From the NCBI GenBank assembly GCA_046728075.1, contig JBKPDV010000011.1, positions 1 through 16,585 on the forward strand: DNA of 16,585 nt, in the 5' to 3' direction. Shown in pieces: positions 7,901 through 13,744 of this stretch. Source of the DNA: JBKPDV01 sp046728075 (GTDB taxonomy: Bacteria > Acidobacteriota > Thermoanaerobaculia > UBA5066 > Gp7-AA6). The first letter of the stretch is position 1, and each line of letters starts with the position of its first letter. The position numbers and the translations under genes were made by a program. Under the pieces are notes generated by a model that saw only the letters and a program-made list of their open reading frames with translations, was not told the origin of the DNA and did no database searches.

Positions 7901-9198
7901 CAAACTTCGAGGTCGCGGAAGGTCTCGTCGCATTTGGGCTGCAGAATCTCGGCGGGCTCTCCCCACCGCAAGACCATCTTTCCGGCATCGTTGCGCCAGC
8001 CGTCGTACTTCTCATCCGCGAGCTGGCGCAGCTCCTGATAGCGGTAGCGATAGCCCGGACCAAGAGGAGCGGGAAGACTCGACTGCTCGCGCCGTTCCCA
8101 GAAGGCCTGCTTGAACTGTTCCCACTGATAAGGCTCGGAGAGCTCCAGGAAGACTTTCTGCTCTGCGGGGAGAATGATCGGCGACACGAACTCCGTCAGC
8201 CACTTGCGCTCGTCGTCAGGCAGCGCCTTGATCTTTTCCGACTCCGAGAGCTGCTTGACGGGCTTGGCAGGCGCCGACGGCTCGACTGGCGGAGAAGAAA
8301 CGGTCTGCGTATTCTTGGCGAGGACCAGGTCCGGCACGTTCTGCGCCGCGATCGGCTTGGCCCGGGGATCGGACACGCTCGCGAGGCGCTGCCAGATCGC
8401 GTCGAGGCCTTCCGTCGAGATCTTGGGAGCCTGGGCTAGGTAACCAGGCTCCACGTTTCCACGGCCCTCAATTTCCACCGAAGCTCCCGCGATGGAGCAC
8501 GACGCCGCGCAGCTCTTGGGCCGAGGCTGAGGCTCTCTGGGGTCTTGGGAATGTGGAATCTCACGGGATTCGCAGGGAAGGGTACCCGGGTTTCTCTGAG
8601 AGGCGAGACACGCGTAGCCGAACGTCGTTACGCACGAGTCCGTTTGAAAGATTGCGGTGTCGCCCCGAACCCAGAGCTTTCGTGGCCCGCCGAGGTTCGG
8701 ACGATAGAAGATGTGCTTGGTCGGGGACCCGCCGGCACCGGGATAGCTCCAGATCTCCGCCTGGCGGTAGACATCGCATCCGGAGAGCTCCTCGATCGAG
8801 GCCGGCTCTCCCTGGCGAACCACCAGGCGCCCCGCGTCGCTGGTCAGGCCGTCATAGGTTGTTGCAGCCGCTTCTCGGAGCTGTGCGTAGCGGCGTTCGT
8901 ATCCCGGACCGTAGGGGCCGGGCAGCCCCGGCTGCTCGCGGCGTTTCCAGAACTCCGCCTTGAAAATCTCTCTCTGATGAGGCTCGGTCAGTTGAAGAAA
9001 GAGGTTGGCCTCCTCGGGGAGGATGATCGGCTCGACGTAGTCGGTCAGCCACCGCCGGTCGTCGTCCGGCAGGGTTTTGACGCGGTCGGCTCTCTCCTTG
9101 GAGGAAAGCTTGGGAGGGGACGCCGATTGGCCCAGCCCCGTCCCGGCGGCAAAGAGAAGGACCGCGAGAAGGAGGCCGGTACGGGATGGCGCCTTCAT
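4972..9198 (-). CDS. Secreted protein with three GWxTD-type domains and a C-terminal VWFA-related domain
   Basis: A 1408-aa protein with an N-terminal signal peptide (residues 1-~25, MKAPSRTGLLLAVLLFAAG then GQSA), so it is exported. Three tandem units follow, each opening with a GWxTD-like core: RRWLTDYV (48-55), RKWLTEFV (331-338) and KEWLETV (607-613), followed by FWKRRE/FWERRE/FWKRRS. Each closes with an (I)STEGL/VETEGV phrase near 260, 535 and 802. Units 1 and 2 are close copies; unit 3 is divergent. Residues ~835-935, ~985-1050 and ~1054-1140 look like beta-sandwich modules. A VWA domain spans ~1194-1370 with a complete metal site: D1202, S1204, S1206 (DTSAS), T1267 and D1294. Cysteines cluster in units 1 and 2 (for example C496, C499, C503). 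GWxTD and VWFA-related domains are common in Acidobacteriota, with unknown function. A role in binding or assembly at the envelope is inference. Confidence 0.9.
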   Translation of the reverse strand: MKAPSRTGLLLAVLLFAAGTGLGQSASPPKLSSKERADRVKTLPDDDRRWLTDYVEPIILPEEANLFLQLTEPHQREIFKAEFWKRREQPGLPGPYGPGYERRYAQLREAAATTYDGLTSDAGRLVVRQGEPASIEELSGCDVYRQAEIWSYPGAGGSPTKHIFYRPNLGGPRKLWVRGDTAIFQTDSCVTTFGYACLASQRNPGTLPCESREIPHSQDPREPQPRPKSCAASCSIAGASVEIEGRGNVEPGYLAQAPKISTEGLDAIWQRLASVSDPRAKPIAAQNVPDLVLAKNTQTVSSPPVEPSAPAKPVKQLSESEKIKALPDDERKWLTEFVSPIILPAEQKVFLELSEPYQWEQFKQAFWERREQSSLPAPLGPGYRYRYQELRQLADEKYDGWRNDAGKMVLRWGEPAEILQPKCDETFRDLEVWIYTNMGNSGRTSARYIFYRPQSLAPRRLWNTTVRNEEVFLPNSCRKSFDDLAKDCRPVLGDRCPTCQDRCDVYGAYSEIVARQGRGAGAAMELAQIFKPPEISTEGLQAMKDKWATTSNPKAKGINVEGPGSAAAPASGTTAQGVKPSTPAPAHRKLTKKEVEELTAKLEPKYKEWLETVSMIIAAQEKEVFLEITDNYQKDRFIENFWKRRSIDSQGLRTDFQRVYSERVHYAREQFKNLNSDRAKIFVMNGPPDSVIVIDCEDVYVPIQIWYYERLEALKSKVYLIFYRRMGIEDYKLWTPLDGVSILTAGNIGGLLGSGAGARRVDKTRCTDWRTVEQAISYTSSVLGSGPLSMIGVSKLFQPPTVETEGVDQILSMTTDLSSGAASLALSKLVRFPEQRANKIGVDLSLLLPKSDLKPRELGAERFYNVDVIGEVVKGDRLIDNFKYRFDIPVDELKADKIPLTVRRYLYPGQYKLILKVSDGNQSAEGRITDNLTVPEQADAPSPAEAAARGEMRATLEKVKETGLVPSAISLIPVAKEIVTGLQRFETKVAPGVSAVDFYLNGSKMMTKTRPPFEADLNMGPLPRKQTVRVVAYGEAGRSVGEDEYIVNEGKEVFRVRILSPEKGSKASGPTKVVAAVAVPEGKNLQKLEFYSNETRVATLYQAPWEQTVQIRDSKALGYVRVVGSLDDGSVAEDLRYVNAPAYISEVQVDAVELYTAVSDHGRPVAGLTATNFKVFEDGVIQKVESFEFVKNLPLTVGVMIDTSASMLESLPEAQQAAMTFLDYTLGEKDRAFTISFDNEPYLLSKLTNRKEKLFRSLAGLRAEGSTALYDSIVYGLYQFTGVKGKKVLVILTDGKDTASKFEFDTLLEYVRKSGISIYGIGLKISGAELEVKYKLNKLAQVTGGQTFYIDSAKHLEGIYRQINEELRSQYLLTYYSTNPGGKDRWRKVEVRVEPNNLQARTISGYYP

Positions 9199-9207
9199 CA
9201 GATATCG

Positions 9208-9213
9208 ATCTTA
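9208..9213 (-). promoter_or_regulatory. -10-like TAAGAT before the GWxTD/VWA gene
   Basis: On the reverse strand TAAGAT (9213-9208), within GGGTTAAGAT, is followed by 9 nt and the ATG at 9198. Transcription starting about 7 nt after the hexamer would leave a leader of only 2-3 nt. The 131-bp gap to the divergent cysteine desulfurase gene must hold both promoters; a GATAAT at 9274-9279 could serve the forward direction. Confidence 0.4.
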
Positions 9214-9329
9214 ACCCCCCCTCTTCGAAGGCATATTCCTTTACCGAAGTTTTACGTGACGGGCGATCCGGAGGATAATCGGATCGCGTTCGGGAGCAAG
9301 AAAGAGGCCATGAAATCAGGCTCGACGGG

Positions 9330-10508
9330 ATGATCTACCTCGATAACAACGCATCCACGAAATTGGATGCCGAGGTCGCCGCAGCGATGGCGGAGGCTGC
9401 CGGCCTCTTCGGCAACCCTTCCTCGATCCACGCGGAAGGCCGGATGGCGCGCCGCCGGATCGAGGAAGCTCGGGATGAGGTCGCCCGACTCGTCGGCGCG
9501 GGGCCGGAGGAGATCTTCTTCACCTCCGGAGGAACGGAGTCGAACGCGCTCGCTCTTTTTGGCGCGGCCGGACAGACACAAGCGCCGGGTCGTCTCGTCC
9601 GCACTTCCGCCGAGCATCCCTCGGTGGCTCAGGCCATGGATCGTCTTGCCGCAAGGGGGGGCTTCGAGTCCGTGGTCGTCGCGCCGCGCTCGACGGGCGT
9701 CCTCGATCCCGATGAGCTCCTCGCGGCGATCGCTGCCGACACGCGGCTGGTTTCGGTCATGGCGGCCAACAACGAATATGGGGCGATCTATCCCGTCGCG
9801 GATCTGGCTCCGGCAGTCCACGCGCGTGGCGCGCTCTTCCACACCGACGCGGTTCAGGCCGCCGGGCGCATTCCCGTGGACGTCCACGCCTGGCAGGTGG
9901 ATCTCGCTGCCTTCTCCGCCCACAAGATGCACGGGCCCAAGGGAGTCGGCGCCCTCTATGTCCGCCGGGGATTGCCGTTGCAGGCCCACACCCCTGGCGG
10001 CGGCCAGGAGAAAAAACTTCGGGCCGGCACCGAGAACACCGCCGGAATCGTGGGCTTCGGATGCGCGGCGCGCCTGGCAAGGGAGCGGCTGGATGCCGAG
10101 GCGGCGTCGATCGCCGCGCGGCGGGATCGGCTCGAGCAGGGACTTTGCGAACGAATCCCGGGCGCGCGCGTGGTCGGCGCGGGCGCGTCGCGGCTTCCCA
10201 ACACCTCGGCCGTTCTCTTTGAAGGAGTGCGAGGAGAGACGTTGATCATCCGGCTCGACCTGGAAGGGATCGCGGTCTCCACCGGGAGCGCCTGCTCGAG
10301 CGGAACGCTCCTTCCTTCGCCGGCGATCCGTTCCCTGGGTCTCTCCCTCGAGCAGGCCAGCAGCGTCGTACGCTTCTCTCTTTCGCGTTCGACGACCGAC
10401 TCGGAGCTGACGCGTGTCCTCGAGGTCCTCCCGGGGATCGTCGCGGAAGCCCGTCAAGTCGCCTCGGACGGAGCGAGCGAGACGGTCGAGGAGCTGGCGC
10501 GCCGATGA
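9330..10508 (+). CDS. Cysteine desulfurase, NifS/IscS family
   Basis: PLP-dependent enzyme that takes sulfur from L-cysteine as an enzyme-bound persulfide, giving alanine, for Fe-S clusters and tRNA thiolation. Length 392 aa is typical. It begins MIYLDNNASTKLD. Motifs seen: TSGGTESNALAL, EHPSV (H96), NNEYGAI, HTDAVQAAG (D173), SAHKMHGPKG with the PLP lysine K199, RAGTEN, and STGSACSSG with the persulfide cysteine C322. It overlaps the next gene by ATGA (10505-10508), so translation is probably coupled. mnmA two genes downstream is the expected sulfur acceptor system. A short in-frame peptide (ATG 9310, seven codons) ends across this start. No strong Shine-Dalgarno sequence is seen. I cannot decide between iscS, nifS and other desulfurase names. 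Confidence 0.95.
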   Translation: MIYLDNNASTKLDAEVAAAMAEAAGLFGNPSSIHAEGRMARRRIEEARDEVARLVGAGPEEIFFTSGGTESNALALFGAAGQTQAPGRLVRTSAEHPSVAQAMDRLAARGGFESVVVAPRSTGVLDPDELLAAIAADTRLVSVMAANNEYGAIYPVADLAPAVHARGALFHTDAVQAAGRIPVDVHAWQVDLAAFSAHKMHGPKGVGALYVRRGLPLQAHTPGGGQEKKLRAGTENTAGIVGFGCAARLARERLDAEAASIAARRDRLEQGLCERIPGARVVGAGASRLPNTSAVLFEGVRGETLIIRLDLEGIAVSTGSACSSGTLLPSPAIRSLGLSLEQASSVVRFSLSRSTTDSELTRVLEVLPGIVAEARQVASDGASETVEELARR

Positions 10509-11086
10509 TCATCGAATGCGACCGCTGCTACGCGCGGTACAAATACGACGAGACAAGGTTCGAGGGGAAACCGTCGAAGAAGGTCCGCTGCACGAAGTGC
10601 CTTTCGGTTTTCGAGATCTACAGCACGCACGCCGAGGAAGCGGCCCCGCCTGACGGGATGGATACTCCTCAGGACACTGTCTTTCGCCTGGCGGAAGAGG
10701 GGGGGAAGAAACCATCCGAGACGACGCGCAAGAGCGTCGCCACGGCTTCGCCACGGCGTGCGGCGGGCGAGCTGAAGCTCCCGACTTCGGCGAAGCTTTC
10801 GCTGGCCGTCATCGCGGGCCCCGAGTCGGGCAAGATCTTTCTGATCGAGCGGCCTCGGGTCGTCATCGGCCGGCACGACGCCGACATCAACGTGGACGAT
10901 CCCGAAGTCTCCCGGCAACATGCCGCGCTCGAGATCTCCAACGACAGGATCACTCTCGTCGATCTGGGCTCGACCAACGGCACATTCATGGGGGACGAGC
11001 CGGTCACGGAGGTCCCGATCGAGAACCAGGGCGAGTTCACGATCGGCGGTTCCACCATCATGCTGATCGTGACGCCGCGGACCTGA
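10505..11086 (+). CDS. Zinc-ribbon (MJ0042-type) and FHA domain protein
   Basis: A 193-aa cytoplasmic protein with two recognisable parts. Residues 1-~40 form a zinc ribbon of the MJ0042 type, with C5-x2-C8 and C29-x2-C32 (CDRC, CTKC) and the RYKYDE context between. Residues ~98-190 form a forkhead-associated (FHA) domain with the phosphothreonine-binding set: GR at 122-123, SRQHA at 136-140 and GSTNGTF at 155-161. The linker is rich in Ser, Thr, Arg and Pro. FHA domains bind phosphothreonine peptides, so a partner phosphorylated by a Ser/Thr kinase is expected; no kinase gene lies in the window. The start codon overlaps the desulfurase stop (ATGA), which places it in that operon. Whether it takes part in sulfur transfer is unknown. 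Confidence 0.9.
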   Translation: MIIECDRCYARYKYDETRFEGKPSKKVRCTKCLSVFEIYSTHAEEAAPPDGMDTPQDTVFRLAEEGGKKPSETTRKSVATASPRRAAGELKLPTSAKLSLAVIAGPESGKIFLIERPRVVIGRHDADINVDDPEVSRQHAALEISNDRITLVDLGSTNGTFMGDEPVTEVPIENQGEFTIGGSTIMLIVTPRT

Positions 11087-11088
11087 GC

Positions 11089-11171
11089 GGAACTCGGAAC
11101 TCGGAACTCGGGACTCGGAAGGCAAAGTCCCTCTCAATCTTCGAGTCCCGAGTCCCCAGTCCCGAGTCCCG
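11089..11171. repeat. Heptamer array, GGAACTC / GAGTCCC, inverted arms
   Basis: The left arm is GGAACTC three times, then GGGACTC and a decayed unit (11089-11123). The right arm is CGAGTCC twice, CCAGTCC, then CGAGTCC (11142-11169). GGGACTC in the left arm and GAGTCCC in the right arm are exact complements, so a hairpin is possible. The array starts 2 nt after the TGA stop of the FHA gene and ends next to the TAGAAT promoter element of mnmA. A terminator or mRNA-end role is plausible but not shown. Confidence 0.9.
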
Positions 11172-11177
11172 TAGAAT
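11172..11177 (+). promoter_or_regulatory. -10 element for mnmA, leaderless geometry
   Basis: TAGAAT followed by exactly 6 nt and the ATG at 11184. The spacing is identical to that at 270-275 and 14625-14630. It suggests that mnmA has its own leaderless promoter as well as any read-through from the desulfurase/FHA genes. Confidence 0.5.
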
Positions 11178-11183
11178 TGTTCT

Positions 11184-12350
11184 ATGCGAATCGCGGTCGC
11201 CATGTCGGGAGGAGTCGACTCTTCCGTGGCCGCGCTCCTTCTGAAGGAGCAGGGTCACGAGGTCCTCGGTCTCTCGATGCAGCTGTGGGATCACTCGGGG
11301 GAGACTCGCCGGACGGGGCGCTGCTGCACTCTCGATGATCTCTCCGATGCCCGGCGGGTCGGCTGGGCGCTCGGCGTGCCGCACTACGTCCTGAACCTGG
11401 AGGAAGAGTTTCGGGAAAAAGTCGTGGCTCCCTTCGTGGAGTCCTACCTTTCCGGGGAAACTCCGATTCCGTGTGCCGCCTGCAATGCGAAGGTGAAGTT
11501 TTCCACGCTCTGGCAGCGAGCGCGCGCCTTCGGATGCGTAGCCGTGGCGACCGGCCATTACGTTCGCCGCGAGCAGGACCCGTCGACCGGGCGCTGGTTA
11601 TTGAAGAAAGGCCGCGACTCGGATAAGGACCAGTCCTATTTTCTCTACGACTTGACACCGGCTCAGCTCGCCGCGGCCCGGTTTCCAGTCGGTGAGATGA
11701 CCAAAGCCGAGGTTCGCGAGAGGGCGCGTCGGGCCGGCTTGCCCAACGCCGAGAAAGAGGAGAGCCAGGAAATCTGCTTCGTGCCGCGCGGTGTGCGAAC
11801 CGGAGATTTCGTGGCGGAGCACGCGGAGCGCCTGGGGCTCGGGCGGCCGGTGGAATCAGGGGAGATCCAGGACGCAGCCGGGCGCAAGCTCGGCCGCCAC
11901 CAGGGGCACTACCGATTCACGATTGGTCAGCGGCGCGGGTTAAACGTCGCCGCCTCGGAGCGTCTCTACGTCATCGAGATCGACGCGCAATCCAACCGCG
12001 TCGTGATCGGGAGCGGCGCAGAGCTCGAAACGCGGGAGGCCGAGGTGGCAGCTCTTCGATTCCCTTCCGGTCCGCCGCCGGCGGGACCCTTTCGCGCCGC
12101 CGTGCGCATCCGTCATCGGGCGGTGGAAGTCCCGGCGACCGTGACGCCCCGAGGCGACGGATCCGCGTGGGTGCGCTTCGATTTGCCCGTGCGCGCTGTC
12201 GCGCCGGGGCAGTCGTGCGTGTTCTACGACGGCGACGTGGTGATTGGCGGGGGAGTCTTGAAGAAGTCGACAGTCGACAGTCGACAGTCGACAGTGCAGA
12301 ACGGGCCCGTTCCCGAACCTACCGACTACCGACTCCCTTCCACCGACTGA
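11184..12350 (+). CDS. mnmA: tRNA-specific 2-thiouridylase MnmA
   Basis: ATP-dependent enzyme that places sulfur on U34 of the tRNAs for Glu, Gln and Lys. Motifs: the PP-loop SGGVDSS (8-14); the nucleophile C100 in IPCAACNAKVKF; GHY (125-127); DKDQSYFLY; the persulfide-accepting C198 in EICFVP; GHYRFTIGQRRGL (241-253); and the C-terminal barrel ending at VVIGGGVL (352-359). The family normally ends about there. Here the frame continues for ~29 more residues (KKSTVDSRQSTVQ...YRLPSTD) translated from the AGTCGAC/ACCGACT repeat array, with a 7-residue echo (STVDSRQ, STVQ). The stop lies 1 nt from the stop of the convergent DUF3467 gene. A cysteine desulfurase in the same cluster supplies sulfur. 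The start is supported by TAGAAT 6 nt upstream. Confidence 0.96.
   Translation: MRIAVAMSGGVDSSVAALLLKEQGHEVLGLSMQLWDHSGETRRTGRCCTLDDLSDARRVGWALGVPHYVLNLEEEFREKVVAPFVESYLSGETPIPCAACNAKVKFSTLWQRARAFGCVAVATGHYVRREQDPSTGRWLLKKGRDSDKDQSYFLYDLTPAQLAAARFPVGEMTKAEVRERARRAGLPNAEKEESQEICFVPRGVRTGDFVAEHAERLGLGRPVESGEIQDAAGRKLGRHQGHYRFTIGQRRGLNVAASERLYVIEIDAQSNRVVIGSGAELETREAEVAALRFPSGPPPAGPFRAAVRIRHRAVEVPATVTPRGDGSAWVRFDLPVRAVAPGQSCVFYDGDVVIGGGVLKKSTVDSRQSTVQNGPVPEPTDYRLPSTD
12265..12350. repeat. Heptamer array inside the 3' end of mnmA
   Basis: Four AGTCGAC units (12265-12292) and a decayed one, then a CTACCGA/CTCCCTT run (12319-12350). The word CTACCGACTACCGACT (12319-12334) has an exact 16-nt inverted partner at 12703-12718, and CAGTCGACAGT (12271-12281) has one at 12719-12729. 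The two arrays therefore flank the DUF3467 gene in opposite orientation. The whole array is translated as the MnmA tail and ends at its TGA. Confidence 0.9.
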
Positions 12351-12351
12351 T

Positions 12352-12651
12352 TCAGTTGGTCGTATCGGTTCCTTCGACTGCCGGTCCCGGAAACTCCGAT
12401 CGGATCTCTCCGAAGTTTCTCTCGTAGATCTCGACGTTTTGTTGGAGAGCCCGGAGCAACTGTTTGGCGTGGAAGGGAGTCGTCAGAATGCGGCACATCA
12501 CTTTCACGTCCGTGCGGCCAGGCACGACGCGACCGAAATCCAGCACGAACTCCGTCGGGTTGTGCAAGATGTTGGCGAAATTGACGTAGTGCCCCTGCGC
12601 GGTCGAGTCGTCGATCGTGACCTGGAAAGACACGGGCTTGTCCTGGCTCAT
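12352..12651 (-). CDS. DUF3467 family protein
   Basis: A 99-aa protein matching the DUF3467 pattern: SFQVTIDDSTAQGHYVNFANILHNP in the first third, then EFVLDFGRVVPG, a VMCRILTTPFHAKQLLRALQQN helix region, and a YERNFGEI ending. The family is widespread and small and has no established function. There is no signal peptide or membrane segment, so it is likely cytoplasmic. The ATG start is well supported by GGAGG (12657-12661) 5 nt upstream, the clearest Shine-Dalgarno sequence in the window. It is convergent with mnmA (1 nt between stops) and divergent from the TatT-like gene. Repeat arrays of the same words lie on both sides in inverted orientation, which hints that gene and flanks could have moved or been rearranged together. 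Confidence 0.88.
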   Translation of the reverse strand: MSQDKPVSFQVTIDDSTAQGHYVNFANILHNPTEFVLDFGRVVPGRTDVKVMCRILTTPFHAKQLLRALQQNVEIYERNFGEIRSEFPGPAVEGTDTTN

Positions 12652-12656
12652 GCGGG

Positions 12657-12661
12657 CCTCC
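12657..12661 (-). promoter_or_regulatory. Ribosome-binding site GGAGG for the DUF3467 gene
   Basis: GGAGG on the reverse strand, 5 nt before the ATG at 12651. It contrasts with neighbouring genes, whose starts have no such site but have a -10-like hexamer close by. Confidence 0.7.
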
Positions 12662-12670
12662 GGGAAGAAG

Positions 12671-12748
12671 TCTACAGTCGACAGGGGAAGTCAGTAGTGG
12701 GTAGTCGGTAGTCGGTAGACTGTCGACTGTGAGCTGTCGGCTGTCGGC
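12671..12748. repeat. Heptamer array between DUF3467 and the TatT-like gene
   Basis: Words seen: ACAGTCGACAG (12674-12684), GGTAGTC repeated (12700-12713), then ACTGTCGACTGT (12719-12730) and GCTGTCG repeats to about 12746. The first and third words are complements, so the array can fold on itself. The 16-mer AGTCGGTAGTCGGTAG (12703-12718) is the exact reverse complement of one in the mnmA tail array. This is the only array between divergent 5' ends; its last units form the start of the TatT-like reading frame. Confidence 0.85.
12716..12721 (+). promoter_or_regulatory. -10-like TAGACT before the TatT-like gene
   Basis: TAGACT is followed by 7 nt and the GTG at 12729. It is made of repeat-array sequence, so it may be accidental. 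The spacing nonetheless fits the leaderless pattern of other genes here. Confidence 0.35.
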
Positions 12749-13643
12749 TTGCCTCTTGGGCGTCGTGGCGATTTTGATCGCCGGCCCGAGAATGGCCGCC
12801 CGCCAGCGCATCGAGCCCTCCAATCCAACGCTGACTCCGCCGGCCCTCAACCCACTGGTCTCCGAAGGGGACGCGCATTACGCGCGGCGGCAAGAAGGGC
12901 ACGCAGGCGATCGGGCCGACAGCCGCGAAATCCTGGCGGCCATCGCGGCATTCGAAACCGCGGCCGAGGCGCCGGACAACGCCGAGACCCGCTGGAAACT
13001 GGCGCGGGCTCTCTACTTCCGAGGCGAGTACACCGGGCTCGCGGTGGAACAACGCCGGGCGGTGTTCGAGATGGCCCGGCGGGTTTCCGAGGAAGCGATC
13101 GGGATCCTCGGACGGCGCGCCGGTGGCGCTGCCAAACTGGAGGAACAGCCTCCCGCGAAGACCGCGGACGCGCTGCGCAATGACACCGACGCGTTGCCGA
13201 CGTTCTTCTGGGCGGCCGTCTCGTGGGGGGAATGGTCGCTCTACGTGGGCAAGATGGCGGCAGCGCGCATGGGCGCGGCGTCGCGGATCCGGGACGACGC
13301 GAATGTCGTCATCGCGCTCGATCCGACGTTCGAGGAGGGAGGAGGCAACCGAATTCTGGGGCGCCTCCACGATCAGGCTCCGAAGATCCCGGTCCTGACA
13401 TGGTGGGTTTCTCGAAAGGAAGCGTTGGCGAACCTGCGCCGCGCTCTGGAAATCGCCCCCCAGAATATCGTCAACCGCCACTTTCTGGCCGAGGCGCTGG
13501 CCCATGGCTCGGCAGCCGAGCATGCGGAAGCAATCCAGATCGAAGAGCAGGTTGTGGCCGCCGCGCCATCGCCGGTTCATCTCGTCGAGGAGATTCATAT
13601 TCAGGAAGAGGCAAAGAGGAATCTGGCTCAGTGGAAGCGGTAA
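12729..13643 (+). CDS. TatT-like protein (TRAP transporter T-component family)
   Basis: A 304-aa exported helical-repeat protein. Residues 1-~25 form a signal peptide (CLLGVVAILIAG core). The body carries the TatT signature: ALPTFFWAAVSWGEWSLY, an ALDPTFEEGGGNRILGRL helix pair, and KEALANLRRALEIAPQNIVNRHFLAEALA, which is TPR-like. TatT of Treponema is a periplasmic TPR lipoprotein thought to assist a TRAP transporter. No TRAP membrane subunit or solute-binding protein gene is near, so this is an orphan and its substrate is unknown. The start region (GTGAGCTGTCGGCTGTCGG) is repeat-array sequence, so the first residues (MSCRLSA) come from the array. An ATG at 12792 would lose the signal peptide. 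An LSAC lipobox-like string at residues 5-8 lies too close to the N-terminus to be trusted. Confidence 0.85.
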   Translation: MSCRLSACLLGVVAILIAGPRMAARQRIEPSNPTLTPPALNPLVSEGDAHYARRQEGHAGDRADSREILAAIAAFETAAEAPDNAETRWKLARALYFRGEYTGLAVEQRRAVFEMARRVSEEAIGILGRRAGGAAKLEEQPPAKTADALRNDTDALPTFFWAAVSWGEWSLYVGKMAAARMGAASRIRDDANVVIALDPTFEEGGGNRILGRLHDQAPKIPVLTWWVSRKEALANLRRALEIAPQNIVNRHFLAEALAHGSAAEHAEAIQIEEQVVAAAPSPVHLVEEIHIQEEAKRNLAQWKR

Positions 13644-13647
13644 CGTC

Positions 13648-13744
13648 GATTTGCGATTTGCGATTTGCGATTTGTGATTTGGGAGTTGAGCCCCGGAGCC
13701 CTTCCCTGGCAAATCACCAATCACAAATCACAAATCACAAATTC
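13648..13744. repeat. Heptamer array, GATTTGC family, inverted arms, at a convergent junction
   Basis: The left arm is GATTTGC three times, GATTTGT, GATTTGG, GAGTTGA (13648-13689). The right arm is AAATCAC, CAATCAC, AAATCAC twice, then AAATTC (13711-13744). The word family is the same as at 4879-4971, about 8.8 kb away. The left arm starts 4 nt after the TAA of the TatT-like gene, and the right arm contains the TGA stop of folK (13735-13737). A hairpin serving both transcripts is possible. Confidence 0.92.

Noticed and set aside
9310..9333. Seven-codon leader peptide (MKSGSTG) ending across the desulfurase start
   Set aside because: The purine run before it is only 2 nt from its ATG and the peptide has no regulatory residues such as a Cys run; coupling is possible but unsupported.
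9252..10457. 401-codon reverse open frame opposite the cysteine desulfurase
   Set aside because: All desulfurase motifs are on the forward strand; the reverse frame shows no family features.
12672..13724. 350-codon reverse open frame opposite the TatT-like gene
   Set aside because: It starts and ends in repeat arrays and is the shadow of a recognisable forward gene.
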